A stretch of DNA of 12,344 nt from an uncultured Clostridia bacterium (GTDB taxonomy: Bacteria; Bacillota_A; Clostridia; Oscillospirales; Oscillospiraceae): the NCBI GenBank assembly GCA_946410505.1, contig CAMKAP010000037.1:1-12344 (forward strand). Reading direction: 5' to 3'. The notes under the pieces were generated by a model that was not told where the DNA came from, searched no databases, and saw only the letters and a program-made list of their open reading frames with translations. This document shows, piece after piece, positions 5,822 to 12,344 of this stretch (position 1 is its first letter; each line of letters begins with the position of its first letter). The position numbers and the translations under genes were made by a program.

Positions 5822-7048
5822 ATGAAAGCTGAGAGAGCGTTTCCGAAAATCACCGTTACCGAGAAGGGCGCCCGCTGGGTGGGCGAGGGGCACCCCTGGG
5901 TCTATGCCAGCGACGTAAGGGCGGAGGAGGACTGCGAAAACGGCGGCCTTGCGGACGCCGTCAGCGAAAAGGGCCGCTACCTGGGCACCGGCTTTCTGAG
6001 CAGGGAGAGCAAGATCCGCCTGCGCCTGCTCTCCCGCAATGCCAACGACCGCTTTGACGAGGCTTTCTGGCGCCGCCGCCTGCGCTACGCCTGGGACTAC
6101 CGCAAGACGGTCATGGGCGGCGATCTGGACTGCTGCCGGGTGATCTTTGGTGAGGCCGACGGCTTCCCCGGCCTGACGGTGGATAAATTTCACGATCTTT
6201 TGGTAACACAAACCCTGTCGGTGGGGATGGAGAACATTAAGTCCACGCTGTTTCCAGCCTTGGTGGAGATGCTGCGGGAAGACGGACAGGAGATCCGGGG
6301 CCTCTTCGAGCGAAACGACGTGGCCATCCGCGGCCTGGAGGGGCTTGAGCAGGGGAAGGGCTGGTTTGTGCTGCCCGGCCTGCCTGTGCCCGAAAGCCCG
6401 GTGACGGAGATCTGCGAAAACGGGATCTATTACGCCGTGGACGTGGAGAACGGCCAGAAGACCGGCTTCTTCCTGGACCAGAAGTATAACCGTCTGGCGG
6501 TGGCGAAGCTCGCAAAGGGCCGCCGGGTGCTGGACTGCTTTACGCACACCGGCTCCTTTGCCCTCAATGCCGCCAAGGGGGGCGCTGCGCATGTGACGGC
6601 AGTGGACGTGTCCGCCTCCGCGATCGGGATGGCGCAAAAGAACGCCGAGCGCAACGGCCTGGCGGAGCGTATGGATTTTCAGGTCGCCGATGTGTTCGAT
6701 CTGCTGCCCGCCCTGGAGAAGCAGGGCGGCGCACCCTACGACTTCATCATTCTCGACCCGCCGGCCTTCACCAAGTCCCGCAGGACCGTCGGCAGCGCGG
6801 AGCGGGGCTACAAGGAGATCAACTACCGGGCGCTGAAGCTGCTGCCCCGCGGCGGCTACTTTGCCACCGCCTCCTGCAGCCATTTCATGGAGGACGGGCT
6901 TTTCCGCAAAATGCTGCGTGAGGCGGCGAAGGACGCTGGGGTGGAGCTGCGGCAGATCGAGGCGCGGCAGCAGGCCCCGGACCATCCCATTCTCTGGAAC
7001 GTACCGGAGACGGATTACCTGAAGTTCTATCTGTTCCAGGTGGTCTGA
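5822..7048 (+). CDS. rlmI: RlmI/RlmK-like class I rRNA methyltransferase
   Basis: This encodes 408 residues, matching the RlmI (YccW) family, which uses S-adenosylmethionine to make 5-methylcytosine in 23S rRNA (C1962 in E. coli). The first 75 or so residues look like the PUA RNA-binding domain (GHPWVYASDV, GRYLGTGFLS). A middle domain follows (DLDCCRVIFGEADGFPGLTVDKF). The Rossmann methyltransferase domain contains VLDCFTHTGSFALNAA (236-251), the acidic VTAVDVS strand, DPPAFTKS (312-319) and SCSHF (351-355), where Cys352 is the conserved cysteine. It ends with APDHP, the usual C-terminal motif. All core motifs are intact. It has its own promoter and terminator and diverges from csaA. Target specificity is inferred from E. 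coli; in Firmicutes the methylated base is less certain. Confidence 0.9.
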   Translation: MKAERAFPKITVTEKGARWVGEGHPWVYASDVRAEEDCENGGLADAVSEKGRYLGTGFLSRESKIRLRLLSRNANDRFDEAFWRRRLRYAWDYRKTVMGGDLDCCRVIFGEADGFPGLTVDKFHDLLVTQTLSVGMENIKSTLFPALVEMLREDGQEIRGLFERNDVAIRGLEGLEQGKGWFVLPGLPVPESPVTEICENGIYYAVDVENGQKTGFFLDQKYNRLAVAKLAKGRRVLDCFTHTGSFALNAAKGGAAHVTAVDVSASAIGMAQKNAERNGLAERMDFQVADVFDLLPALEKQGGAPYDFIILDPPAFTKSRRTVGSAERGYKEINYRALKLLPRGGYFATASCSHFMEDGLFRKMLREAAKDAGVELRQIEARQQAPDHPILWNVPETDYLKFYLFQVV

Positions 7049-7082
7049 GCCTGCCGATTCCATTACGTTTTCTCATATATCA

Positions 7083-7119
7083 TCACCCTTTTCCCCGGGG
7101 AAGAGGGTGAACTTTTTTT
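7083..7119 (+). terminator. Rho-independent terminator after rlmI-like gene
   Basis: TCACCCT (7083-7089) pairs with AGGGTGA (7104-7110), and the stem continues through TTTCC/GGAAG with one wobble to a small CCGG loop. Seven T residues follow at 7113-7119. Confidence 0.93.
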
Positions 7120-7167
7120 CACTGCCGGCGTCATACTGCCAGGAAGTAAGCAAAGGAGGTTATTTGA

Positions 7168-8148
7168 ATGTTTGCTTTGTTTTTGGGTTTGATTGTTTCC
7201 GCCGCTCTGTTCGTCGCTCTGGGCTTTCAGGGAAAGTCCATCGTCAATGAAAAAGGCCAGACCGTGATCCGCCGTGTCTGGCGCACCCGCCCGGCGCAGC
7301 TTCTGGCGCTCATTGTGCTGCTCATCGCCGTGGCGCTCAGCTGCGTGACCGTGGTACCCACCGGTTATACCGGCATCCTCACCACTTTCGGCCGGGTGGA
7401 AGAGCGCACCATCAGTGCCGGCGCGCACCTGATCCTGCCCTGGCAGGAGGTCGTGAAGATGGATAACCGCACCCAGAAGGTGCAGATCAGCACCGAGGCC
7501 TTCTCCAGCGACATCCAGCAGGTGAATCTGCAGATCTCCGTCAACTACTGCATCGACCAGGAGACTGCCCAGGAGCTCTACCGCACGGTGGGCATCCACT
7601 ACTATGAGAACGTCATGTACCCGCGCATTCTGGAGAATACCAAGGCGGTCTTCTCCCGCTACTCCGCCGAGAACCTGATCGCAAAGCGCAACGACCTGTC
7701 CGACATGATCGCCGAGAGCACCGCCGCGGACATGCGCCGCTACGGCATCACCATCGTCTCCATCGCCATCGAGGACATCGACTTCACCGACGCCTTCACC
7801 ACCGCCGTCGAGGCCAAGCAGGTGGCTGCCCAGAACAAGCTGACCGCCGAGACCGAGCAGGCCCAGAAGACCATGGAGGAGGAAGCCACCGCCAAGCGCG
7901 CCGTGATCGCCGCCAACGCCGAGGCCGAAAAGGCGGTCATCGCCGCCAATGCCGAGCTGGAAGTGGTCAAGGTGCAGGCCGAGGCCGCGCTCTATGCCGG
8001 CGAGAAAGAGGCCGAGATGAACAAGCGCATCTCCGAATCCCTCACCGACGGGCTTATCGACTACTACTGGATCAAGCAGTGGAACGGCGAGCTGCCCACC
8101 ACCGTACTGGGTGAGAACGGCAATTATATGCTGAACCTGAACGACTGA
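7168..8148 (+). CDS. SPFH/band 7 (prohibitin-type) membrane protein
   Basis: This encodes 326 residues. Hydrophobic segments lie at about 2-20 and 43-62. An SPFH/band 7 domain follows (about 63-225), with VPTGYTGILTTFGRV, AGAHLILPWQEVVKMDNRTQ and RYGITIVSIAIEDIDFTDAF, the usual order for prohibitin-like members. Residues 214-290 are Ala/Glu/Lys-rich and should form a long coiled coil; inside it AVIAANAE occurs twice (245-252 and 256-263), an 11-residue period. Such proteins form ring-like assemblies that organise membrane domains or control membrane proteases; the partner here is unknown. The start is fixed by AAAGGAGG (7153-7160). It is one gene between two terminators. The next gene, an M50-like protease, is convergent, so they share no transcript. 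I found no convincing promoter; it should lie within 7111-7150. Confidence 0.93.
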   Translation: MFALFLGLIVSAALFVALGFQGKSIVNEKGQTVIRRVWRTRPAQLLALIVLLIAVALSCVTVVPTGYTGILTTFGRVEERTISAGAHLILPWQEVVKMDNRTQKVQISTEAFSSDIQQVNLQISVNYCIDQETAQELYRTVGIHYYENVMYPRILENTKAVFSRYSAENLIAKRNDLSDMIAESTAADMRRYGITIVSIAIEDIDFTDAFTTAVEAKQVAAQNKLTAETEQAQKTMEEEATAKRAVIAANAEAEKAVIAANAELEVVKVQAEAALYAGEKEAEMNKRISESLTDGLIDYYWIKQWNGELPTTVLGENGNYMLNLND

Positions 8149-8165
8149 AGCAGAAATAAAGCGGG

Positions 8166-8194
8166 CGCCCCGGGCATCTGCCCGGGGCGTTTGT
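8166..8194. terminator. Strong hairpin between SPFH and M50-like genes
   Basis: CGCCCCGGGC (8166-8175) pairs with GCCCGGGGCG (8180-8189) around an ATCT loop. The tail is only TTTGT on the plus strand, so it is weaker than the others in T content. On the minus strand CTTTATTT follows a few bases later, so it may serve both convergent genes. Confidence 0.8.
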
Positions 8195-8199
8195 CTGGC

Positions 8200-9321
8200 T
8201 TATTCCTTTTTCTCGATCGTTTCGTCGGCCAGGGCCATCAGCTCCCGCTCGCTCTCAATGTCCGAGGGGTTGGGGTAGCTGCGGGCCATTTTTTCAAAGG
8301 CGGCGCGGAGCTTTCCGGCCTTATCCCGATCGCCGTTTTCCAGGGCCAGGGCGTATTCCGTGCGCAGCACGGAGGGGAAGGCTTTCATGCTCTTCATAAA
8401 CTGCCGCTGCTCCTTTGTAAGCAGGTCTGACGGCTCCTCTCCGCCCAGCAGCGAGAAATAGATTCTGTCGCACGTGAGCAGACTCCGGTACACGCCCTGC
8501 AGTCTTGCCCCGCCTGAGAGCAGATCCCGGGCGGCCGCGTCGGCTTCCTCGATGCGCAGCATGTCGCAGAGGCGATTTTCCCGCATCACGGCAACAGAGG
8601 CGGCAATGCCGTTTTGCAGCGCTGCTGCGTCCGGGAGCGCGAACCATTCCTCCGGCATATCCCGCAGGCGGACGCCCCGGGATGCTAGCTCGTTGACCTT
8701 CAGCTGCACCCAGAAAGCCTGTACGGCCTCGGGGGAGCGCTTCATGGAGACGATGTTGGCTCCGTCGTTGTCCACCTCCGACAGATGCAGGGGGAGGCCG
8801 TTTGCCAGGGCGAAGGCCAGGCCGATCACAGCGCCCATCCGCAGCAGGAGGGCTGCCGCCGTTTCCGGGCAGAGCAGGGAGCAGAGCCAGAACAGCAGCG
8901 CCGACACAAGATTCATCAGCACGCCGCCCAGATTGTAAAGCAAGAAGGGCATGGTCCCGTTTTTCAGTTCCGGCGGTGTCATCAGGCACTGCCCGCCGGT
9001 GCCGGCCAGGGAAAGACGGCGAAAGCGCAGCCCCGCTTCCGTCTTCTGCAGCATCAGGCTCCCCACCCGGAAGGAGGAAAAGCCGTAGCCCGAGAGCAGG
9101 CCGAAGATCAGATGCCCGCCCTCGTGCAGGATGATCTGCAGCAGCATGATCAGATACATCCCCGCCAGCAGCAGCGCGAAACGGAGAAGAGAGTCGCCGG
9201 GGCCGCTGTTGGCCGCGCCGTCCATATAATGCATGATCATAAGACCGCAGACGCCGCCCACCAGCATATAGAGCAGAATCATCATAAACCCGCCCAGGTT
9301 CGCTTTTTTCTTCCGGTTCAT
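8200..9321 (-). CDS. M50-like (site-2 protease type) membrane metalloprotease
   Basis: This encodes 373 residues. HEGGH at 66-70 inside a hydrophobic stretch is the HExxH zinc site of intramembrane metalloproteases. A second conserved region, NGLPL then VDNDGAN (about 174-189), resembles the N-P-DG motif giving the third zinc ligand; Asp184 or Asp186 is the candidate. NLGGVLMN (130-137) fits the family's NxxG segment. Membrane segments lie near 12-31, 46-65, 131-150 and 157-176. The C-terminal half (about 195-373) is soluble, helical and without a recognised domain; it could bind a substrate or regulator. The substrate is unknown. ATG 9321 is chosen over GTG 9351 because GGAGGA (9329-9334) precedes it by seven bases and the predicted transcription start (about 9345) lies downstream of the GTG. 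The gene is monocistronic and convergent with the SPFH gene. Confidence 0.85.
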   Translation of the reverse strand: MNRKKKANLGGFMMILLYMLVGGVCGLMIMHYMDGAANSGPGDSLLRFALLLAGMYLIMLLQIILHEGGHLIFGLLSGYGFSSFRVGSLMLQKTEAGLRFRRLSLAGTGGQCLMTPPELKNGTMPFLLYNLGGVLMNLVSALLFWLCSLLCPETAAALLLRMGAVIGLAFALANGLPLHLSEVDNDGANIVSMKRSPEAVQAFWVQLKVNELASRGVRLRDMPEEWFALPDAAALQNGIAASVAVMRENRLCDMLRIEEADAAARDLLSGGARLQGVYRSLLTCDRIYFSLLGGEEPSDLLTKEQRQFMKSMKAFPSVLRTEYALALENGDRDKAGKLRAAFEKMARSYPNPSDIESERELMALADETIEKKE

Positions 9322-9328
9322 CAAAATA

Positions 9329-9334
9329 TCCTCC
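9329..9334 (-). promoter_or_regulatory. Ribosome binding site deciding the M50-like start
   Basis: On the minus strand GGAGGA is seven bases before ATG 9321. It lies within the reading frame that would follow GTG 9351, so it only makes sense for the ATG. Confidence 0.8.
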
Positions 9335-9351
9335 GCACAGTGTTCTTTCAC

Positions 9352-9380
9352 AGTATAGCAGCTTAGAGCCGATGCATCAA
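9352..9380 (-). promoter_or_regulatory. Promoter of the M50-like gene
   Basis: On the minus strand TTGATG (9380-9375) and TATACT (9357-9352) have a 17-base spacer. Predicted start is near 9345, giving a leader of about 24 bases. Confidence 0.75.
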
Positions 9381-9442
9381 GACGAGAGGGAGCACACCGT
9401 GATTATTTCAGAAAGCGGCGGCATTTGCGCGGCTTCCGCTTC

Positions 9443-9471
9443 TTGCATAATACCCTGGGGCATGGTATACT
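9443..9471 (+). promoter_or_regulatory. Promoter of the six-helix protein/LRR unit
   Basis: TTGCAT (9443-9448) and TATACT (9466-9471) have a 17-base spacer. It is divergent from the M50-like promoter, with identical -10 sequences and about 60 bases between the two -35 elements. Predicted start is near 9478. Confidence 0.75.
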
Positions 9472-9511
9472 AAATTAGTTTCGGACGTTTTGAAGAAAGG
9501 CGGAATACAAA

Positions 9512-10213
9512 ATGAAAGAGACAAGGATCAAGTTTTATGTGGAGCGCTCCGGCTTCTGGACCGAGGCGTCCCTGATTTTCATGGCGCTGGCCATTGTGTT
9601 TCGGGTGATCGGCTGCTGGGGCCTCTGGAACGACCGCTATTTCCTCCTCACCCAGATCATCCTGCCCATCGTGAGCGGCCTGCTCTTTATCCTGCTGCTG
9701 GCCCTTCTGGGAAAGCACGCCCTCTGGACCACCTTCCTGCCCGTGCTGGGCGGCGTGGCCTTCTTTGTGCTCAAGGCGCTGACCTTTGAAAACACCACCC
9801 AGATGCTCCTGTGCCTGCTGCTGTACGCGGTGGTGGCCATCGTCTACTGCGGCACGGTGTTTACGCTGATCCGCACCAAGTGGCTGCTGGTCCCGCTGTT
9901 CCTGCTGCCCTTCTGCTACCATGTGGGCGTGGAGGACATCGCCCGCCTGCGCGATACCGTGAACCCCGTCACCTTTACCGCCGGCATGCAGGAGATGAGC
10001 GTGCTGGCCATCATGCTCTCGCTGCTGTTTGCCTCCCTTGCCATGAAAAAACTGGTGAAGGAGCCGAAACCCGGCCGCGGTCAGGACAAGGAACCGGAGC
10101 AGAGCCAGGAGAGCGCTGCCCGGAGCGAGGAAAAGCCCGCCGCCCAGAAGGAGCAGCCTGTCCCCGTTCTGGAGGAGGCCCCTCCTGCGGACAGTACGGA
10201 TACACCGGTATGA
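9512..10213 (+). CDS. Six-helix membrane protein with charged C-terminal tail
   Basis: This encodes 233 residues with no family I recognise. Hydrophobic segments lie at about 20-38, 46-66, 72-90, 97-119, 123-138 and 161-178. The loops are short, except about 139-160, which has EDIARLRD and is likely outside or at the surface. From residue 183 the tail is rich in Glu, Pro, Gln, Lys and Ala (QDKEPEQSQE, EEKPAAQKEQ) and should be disordered in the cytoplasm. The start follows AAAGGCGG (9496-9503). The gene has a strong promoter, and the LRR gene starts 78 bases after its stop with no terminator or clear promoter between, so the two are probably one transcript and may form one membrane complex. 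No catalytic motifs are visible. Confidence 0.8.
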   Translation: MKETRIKFYVERSGFWTEASLIFMALAIVFRVIGCWGLWNDRYFLLTQIILPIVSGLLFILLLALLGKHALWTTFLPVLGGVAFFVLKALTFENTTQMLLCLLLYAVVAIVYCGTVFTLIRTKWLLVPLFLLPFCYHVGVEDIARLRDTVNPVTFTAGMQEMSVLAIMLSLLFASLAMKKLVKEPKPGRGQDKEPEQSQESAARSEEKPAAQKEQPVPVLEEAPPADSTDTPV

Positions 10214-10261
10214 GCAGCTTTTTCCCAGAACGATAACAAACGCGCGGCGACGGCCGTCATG

Positions 10262-10339
10262 CCGGCTTCTGCCTGCGCGCGGAGAGTGAGTATGAACAGA
10301 ATCACACGCACCGGCGCCCATGCGGCCGGCAGAAGCCGG
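10262..10339 (+). repeat. 12-bp inverted repeat bracketing the LRR start codon
   Basis: CCGGCTTCTGCC (10262-10273) and GGCAGAAGCCGG (10328-10339) are perfect reverse complements 54 bases apart. The loop contains the ribosome binding site (10281-10286) and the ATG (10292-10294) of the LRR gene. The right arm is coding. A separate perfect palindrome, GACGGCCGTC, lies just upstream at 10249-10258. Confidence 0.6.
10281..10286 (+). promoter_or_regulatory. Ribosome binding site deciding the LRR gene start
   Basis: GGAGAG lies five bases before ATG 10292. The in-frame ATG at 10259 has only GC-rich sequence upstream and no purine-rich site, so the later start is preferred. Confidence 0.65.
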
Positions 10340-12130
10340 ACCGGACCGCGCCATGCGGTGAAACGGAGCCGACCGGCGAGGCGGCAGCTTTCGCCGCGTG
10401 AAAAACGAAAACGCAGCCTTTTCCTGATCGGCACGGTGACGGCGGTGCTGCTGCTGGCGGTGCTGGCGGCGGTGCAGATCCGGTATACGCGGAAGGATCT
10501 CTATGCGGAGAATATGACGCTGGCGGAGGAGAGCCGCCGCGCCGGGGACTATGACAGCGCTCTGCGCGCGCTGCGCAAGGCTGCGGCGGAGCGGGAGACG
10601 GAGGAGTGCCTGCTCCTGATGGCCGACTGCTATGAGCAGCAGGGCAATCTGGATAAGGCGCTGGAGCTGCTGCGCGGCATGGACCTGACCCATGAGGCGG
10701 TCTCCGGCCGCATTGCCCGCATCGACCAGCAGCGCACTGCGCTGAACGACGCGCAGGGCGTCGCGGTGCTGGGTGTGCGCATGTCGGAGACGACCACGGC
10801 CCTGGTGCTGGACGACAGGAACCTGCAGGACAGCGATCTGGAGGAGATCTGCCAGCTCTACGCGCTGGACAATCTCTCCCTGATGGATAACCGGCTGCAG
10901 GATATTTCGGCGCTGGCCCGCCTGGGCGGCCTGGACATTCTGAACCTGAGCGGCAACCGCATTTCCGATGTGTCCGCCCTCGCAGAACTCAGCGAGCTGC
11001 GCAGCCTCTATCTGGACGGCAACCCCATCGCAGACCTGTCGCCCCTGTACGGGCTGAAGAATCTGAACATGCTTTCTCTGCGGGATGTGGCCATTACCAG
11101 GGATCAGCTTACGGAGCTGTCCCAGGCGCTGCCCGCCTGCGCGATCTACAGCGATCTGGAGCAGGGCGAGGTGGGGGACATCAGCCTCGGCGGCGTGACC
11201 TTCCGCTCCGACGTGAGCCAGCTGGACCTCTCCAACCGGGAGATCCGGGACATCTCCGCCCTGAGCGCCTGCAAGCAGCTGCGCTGGCTCAAGCTGGGCG
11301 GCAATCAGATCTCGGATCTGCAGGCATTGATGAACATCCCCGGTCTGGAGCTGGTGGACCTGTCCAACAACGAACTGAGCGACCTGCGCCCGCTCATGGG
11401 GCTGAGCCGTCTGCGCAGCCTCAACGCCGCGGGCAATCAGCTCACCGATACGGCTGCGCTGGGCACCATGACCGCGCTCACCGCGCTGGATCTGTCCGAC
11501 AATCCGCTGACGGATTTCTCCGGCCTGGAAAAGCTGAGCAATCTGCAGAGCCTGAAGCTGAAAAACACCGGCATCGTGGACATGGACCTGCAGTATCTCG
11601 AGGGACTGAACATGCTCAGGGGCCTTGCGCTGGAGGAGAACGAGGGCCTGAGCAATGAGGCGGTCAGCTATCTCAAGTCCATGATCCCGTCCTGTACGAT
11701 CATCCACTCCGATCTGGTGTATTCGGCACAGATCGGTGACAAAACCTATCCGAGCAACCTGACAGAGCTGAATCTGAGCGGACAGAATCTGACGGATCTG
11801 GGGGAAATCGACAAGCTGGACAGCCTGGAGACCCTGAACCTGAGCCAGAACCAGCTCACGAGCGTGTTCCGGCTGGAATACTGTCCCAGCAGGCTTACGC
11901 TGCGGGAGCTGAACCTGAGCTACAATGAAATCGAGGATATCAGTTCCCTCGGCGCGCTGTCTGCGGTGGAGGTCATCGACCTGACCTCGAACAACATCAG
12001 CTCCATCCAGTCGCTGCAGCATCTGAAGGGTCTGCGGGTGCTGAAAGTGGGCGGAAATCCGCTCACCAAAGAGCAGCTGGATGCTTTCCGTGAGGCGCTG
12101 CCGGACTGCGAACTGATCACCGACTGGTAA
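10292..12130 (+). CDS. Membrane-anchored TPR/leucine-rich-repeat protein
   Basis: This encodes 612 residues. The N-terminus (1-41) is strongly basic (Arg/Lys), followed by one membrane helix (about 42-61), so the rest is predicted outside. Residues about 72-131 form two TPR-like helical pairs (LAEESRRAGDYDSALRALRKAA; MADCYEQQGNLDKALELL). From about 157 to the end are internalin-like repeats of 22-23 residues (LxxLxLSGNxISDxSxLxxL). These fall into three modules, about 157-289, 296-475 and 477-612. Each opens with a strand-like segment (GGVTFRSDVSQLDLS type) and closes with a cap of the form LT-x2-QL-x2-x-ALP-x-C. No LPXTG or other wall anchor is seen; the anchor is the N-terminal helix. The likely role is protein binding at the cell surface. 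The partner is unknown, but the upstream membrane protein is a candidate. Confidence 0.88.
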   Translation: MNRITRTGAHAAGRSRTGPRHAVKRSRPARRQLSPREKRKRSLFLIGTVTAVLLLAVLAAVQIRYTRKDLYAENMTLAEESRRAGDYDSALRALRKAAAERETEECLLLMADCYEQQGNLDKALELLRGMDLTHEAVSGRIARIDQQRTALNDAQGVAVLGVRMSETTTALVLDDRNLQDSDLEEICQLYALDNLSLMDNRLQDISALARLGGLDILNLSGNRISDVSALAELSELRSLYLDGNPIADLSPLYGLKNLNMLSLRDVAITRDQLTELSQALPACAIYSDLEQGEVGDISLGGVTFRSDVSQLDLSNREIRDISALSACKQLRWLKLGGNQISDLQALMNIPGLELVDLSNNELSDLRPLMGLSRLRSLNAAGNQLTDTAALGTMTALTALDLSDNPLTDFSGLEKLSNLQSLKLKNTGIVDMDLQYLEGLNMLRGLALEENEGLSNEAVSYLKSMIPSCTIIHSDLVYSAQIGDKTYPSNLTELNLSGQNLTDLGEIDKLDSLETLNLSQNQLTSVFRLEYCPSRLTLRELNLSYNEIEDISSLGALSAVEVIDLTSNNISSIQSLQHLKGLRVLKVGGNPLTKEQLDAFREALPDCELITDW

Positions 12131-12300
12131 TAATACTGATACCCAATAAAAACAAGACAATCTTTGCGGCCGGAATTGTGAAAGCCTGCGTTGGGCTCCT
12201 TGACCATATATCTCCATTATGCTCTGCGCAGCCCGCCTTGTCTGGCGCAATTTTACCTCGCAAATCCTTGTCTCTTTTCTATCGGGCATCAGTATAATGA
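12128..12300. repeat. Long imperfect inverted repeat after the LRR gene
   Basis: ATACTGATACCC (12133-12144) and GGGCATCAGTAT (12284-12295) match as inverted repeats at 11 of 12 positions. The match continues inward with AAGACAA/TTGTCT (about 12155-12160 with 12268-12273), TTTGCG/CGCAAA (12163-12168 with 12259-12264), GAATTG/CAATTT (about 12173-12178 with 12248-12253) and GGGCT/AGCCC (12193-12197 with 12230-12234), with small mismatches and bulges. The whole stretch could fold into one long hairpin. It holds no convincing gene. It could be a small non-coding mobile element (MITE) or a structured 3' RNA. No clear target duplication is visible. Confidence 0.65.
12268..12298 (+). promoter_or_regulatory. 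Possible promoter at the window end
   Basis: A perfect TATAAT (12293-12298) has TTGTCT (12268-12273) 19 bases upstream, longer than ideal. It overlaps the right arm of the inverted repeat. If real it would drive a gene beyond the window. Confidence 0.3.
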
Positions 12301-12309
12301 TTATAGGAT

Positions 12310-12335
12310 GGCGAAAAGCGAAAGAGCTTTTCGCC
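12310..12335. repeat. Perfect 10-bp hairpin near the window end
   Basis: GGCGAAAAGC (12310-12319) and GCTTTTCGCC (12326-12335) pair perfectly around GAAAGA. No T-run follows, so it is not an ordinary terminator. It would lie at the 5' end of a transcript from the TATAAT at 12293-12298. The rest of 12301-12344 shows nothing else. Confidence 0.6.
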
Positions 12336-12344
12336 GCGCAGCTT

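Noticed and set aside
5804..7063. A 419-codon minus-strand open frame opposite the rRNA methyltransferase
   Set aside because: The plus strand holds complete methyltransferase motifs; the minus frame has no family signature.
9319..9351. GTG start at 9351 for the M50-like gene
   Set aside because: It lies upstream of the predicted transcription start and the GGAGGA site serves ATG 9321.
8166..9380. SPFH gene plus M50-like gene as one defence or protease operon
   Set aside because: The genes are convergent and separated by a terminator, so they are not an operon; only a looser functional link remains possible.
10210..10236. Eight-codon open frame (MSSFFPER) overlapping the stop of the six-helix gene
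   Set aside because: Too short and with no family or conservation evidence; no ribosome binding site was visible.
9470..12289. A 939-codon open frame on the minus strand opposite the six-helix and LRR genes
   Set aside because: It lies wholly opposite two genes with clear protein features, is rich in Gln/His/Arg as expected for the reverse of GC-rich coding DNA, and has no recognisable domain or ribosome binding site.

Overview
The window looks like chromosomal DNA of a GC-rich anaerobic Firmicute, most likely a gut Clostridia/Oscillospiraceae-type bacterium. This is inferred from strong AGGAGG-type ribosome binding sites, several TTGNNN-N17-TANNNT promoters, rubrerythrin/rubredoxin genes typical of anaerobes, and clostridial-style DegV and XRE-membrane proteins. 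No species can be named. I see no transposase, CRISPR array, tRNA or rRNA, and no stretch over 300 bases lacks a gene.

Layout. 1-770 (+): the C-terminal end of a rubrerythrin, a small membrane protein and a very short rubredoxin, closed by a strong terminator. This looks like one oxidative-stress unit. 830-2523 (+): cardiolipin synthase with its own promoter and a leader hairpin. 2530-3301 (+): an XRE-type regulator with a four-helix membrane tail, with its own promoter and terminator. 3343-4289 (+): a DegV-family lipid-binding protein, ending in a bidirectional terminator shared with the convergent operon. 5722-4340 (-): csaA, a DUF1858-like protein and a GntR/FCD regulator in one operon. 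5766-7119 (+): an RlmI-like rRNA methyltransferase, divergent from csaA. 7168-8194 (+): an SPFH/band 7 protein. 9380-8200 (-): an M50-like membrane metalloprotease. 9443-12130 (+): a six-helix membrane protein and a membrane-anchored TPR/leucine-rich-repeat protein, probably co-transcribed. 12128-12335: no gene, but a large imperfect inverted repeat and a second hairpin.

How the genes fit together. Most are housekeeping or envelope functions: peroxide detoxification, cardiolipin synthesis, fatty-acid binding, a chaperone-like tRNA-binding fold, rRNA methylation, membrane organisation and intramembrane proteolysis. The less ordinary parts are the modular LRR protein and its partner membrane gene, the approximately 170-base palindromic element after it, a stem bracketing the LRR start codon, a GTATGATAC dyad at the csaA/rlmI divergent promoters that could be the GntR operator, and the separated and shortened rubredoxin. 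I found no convincing wholly new multi-gene system. The LRR locus and its flanking inverted repeat are the best candidates for follow-up.
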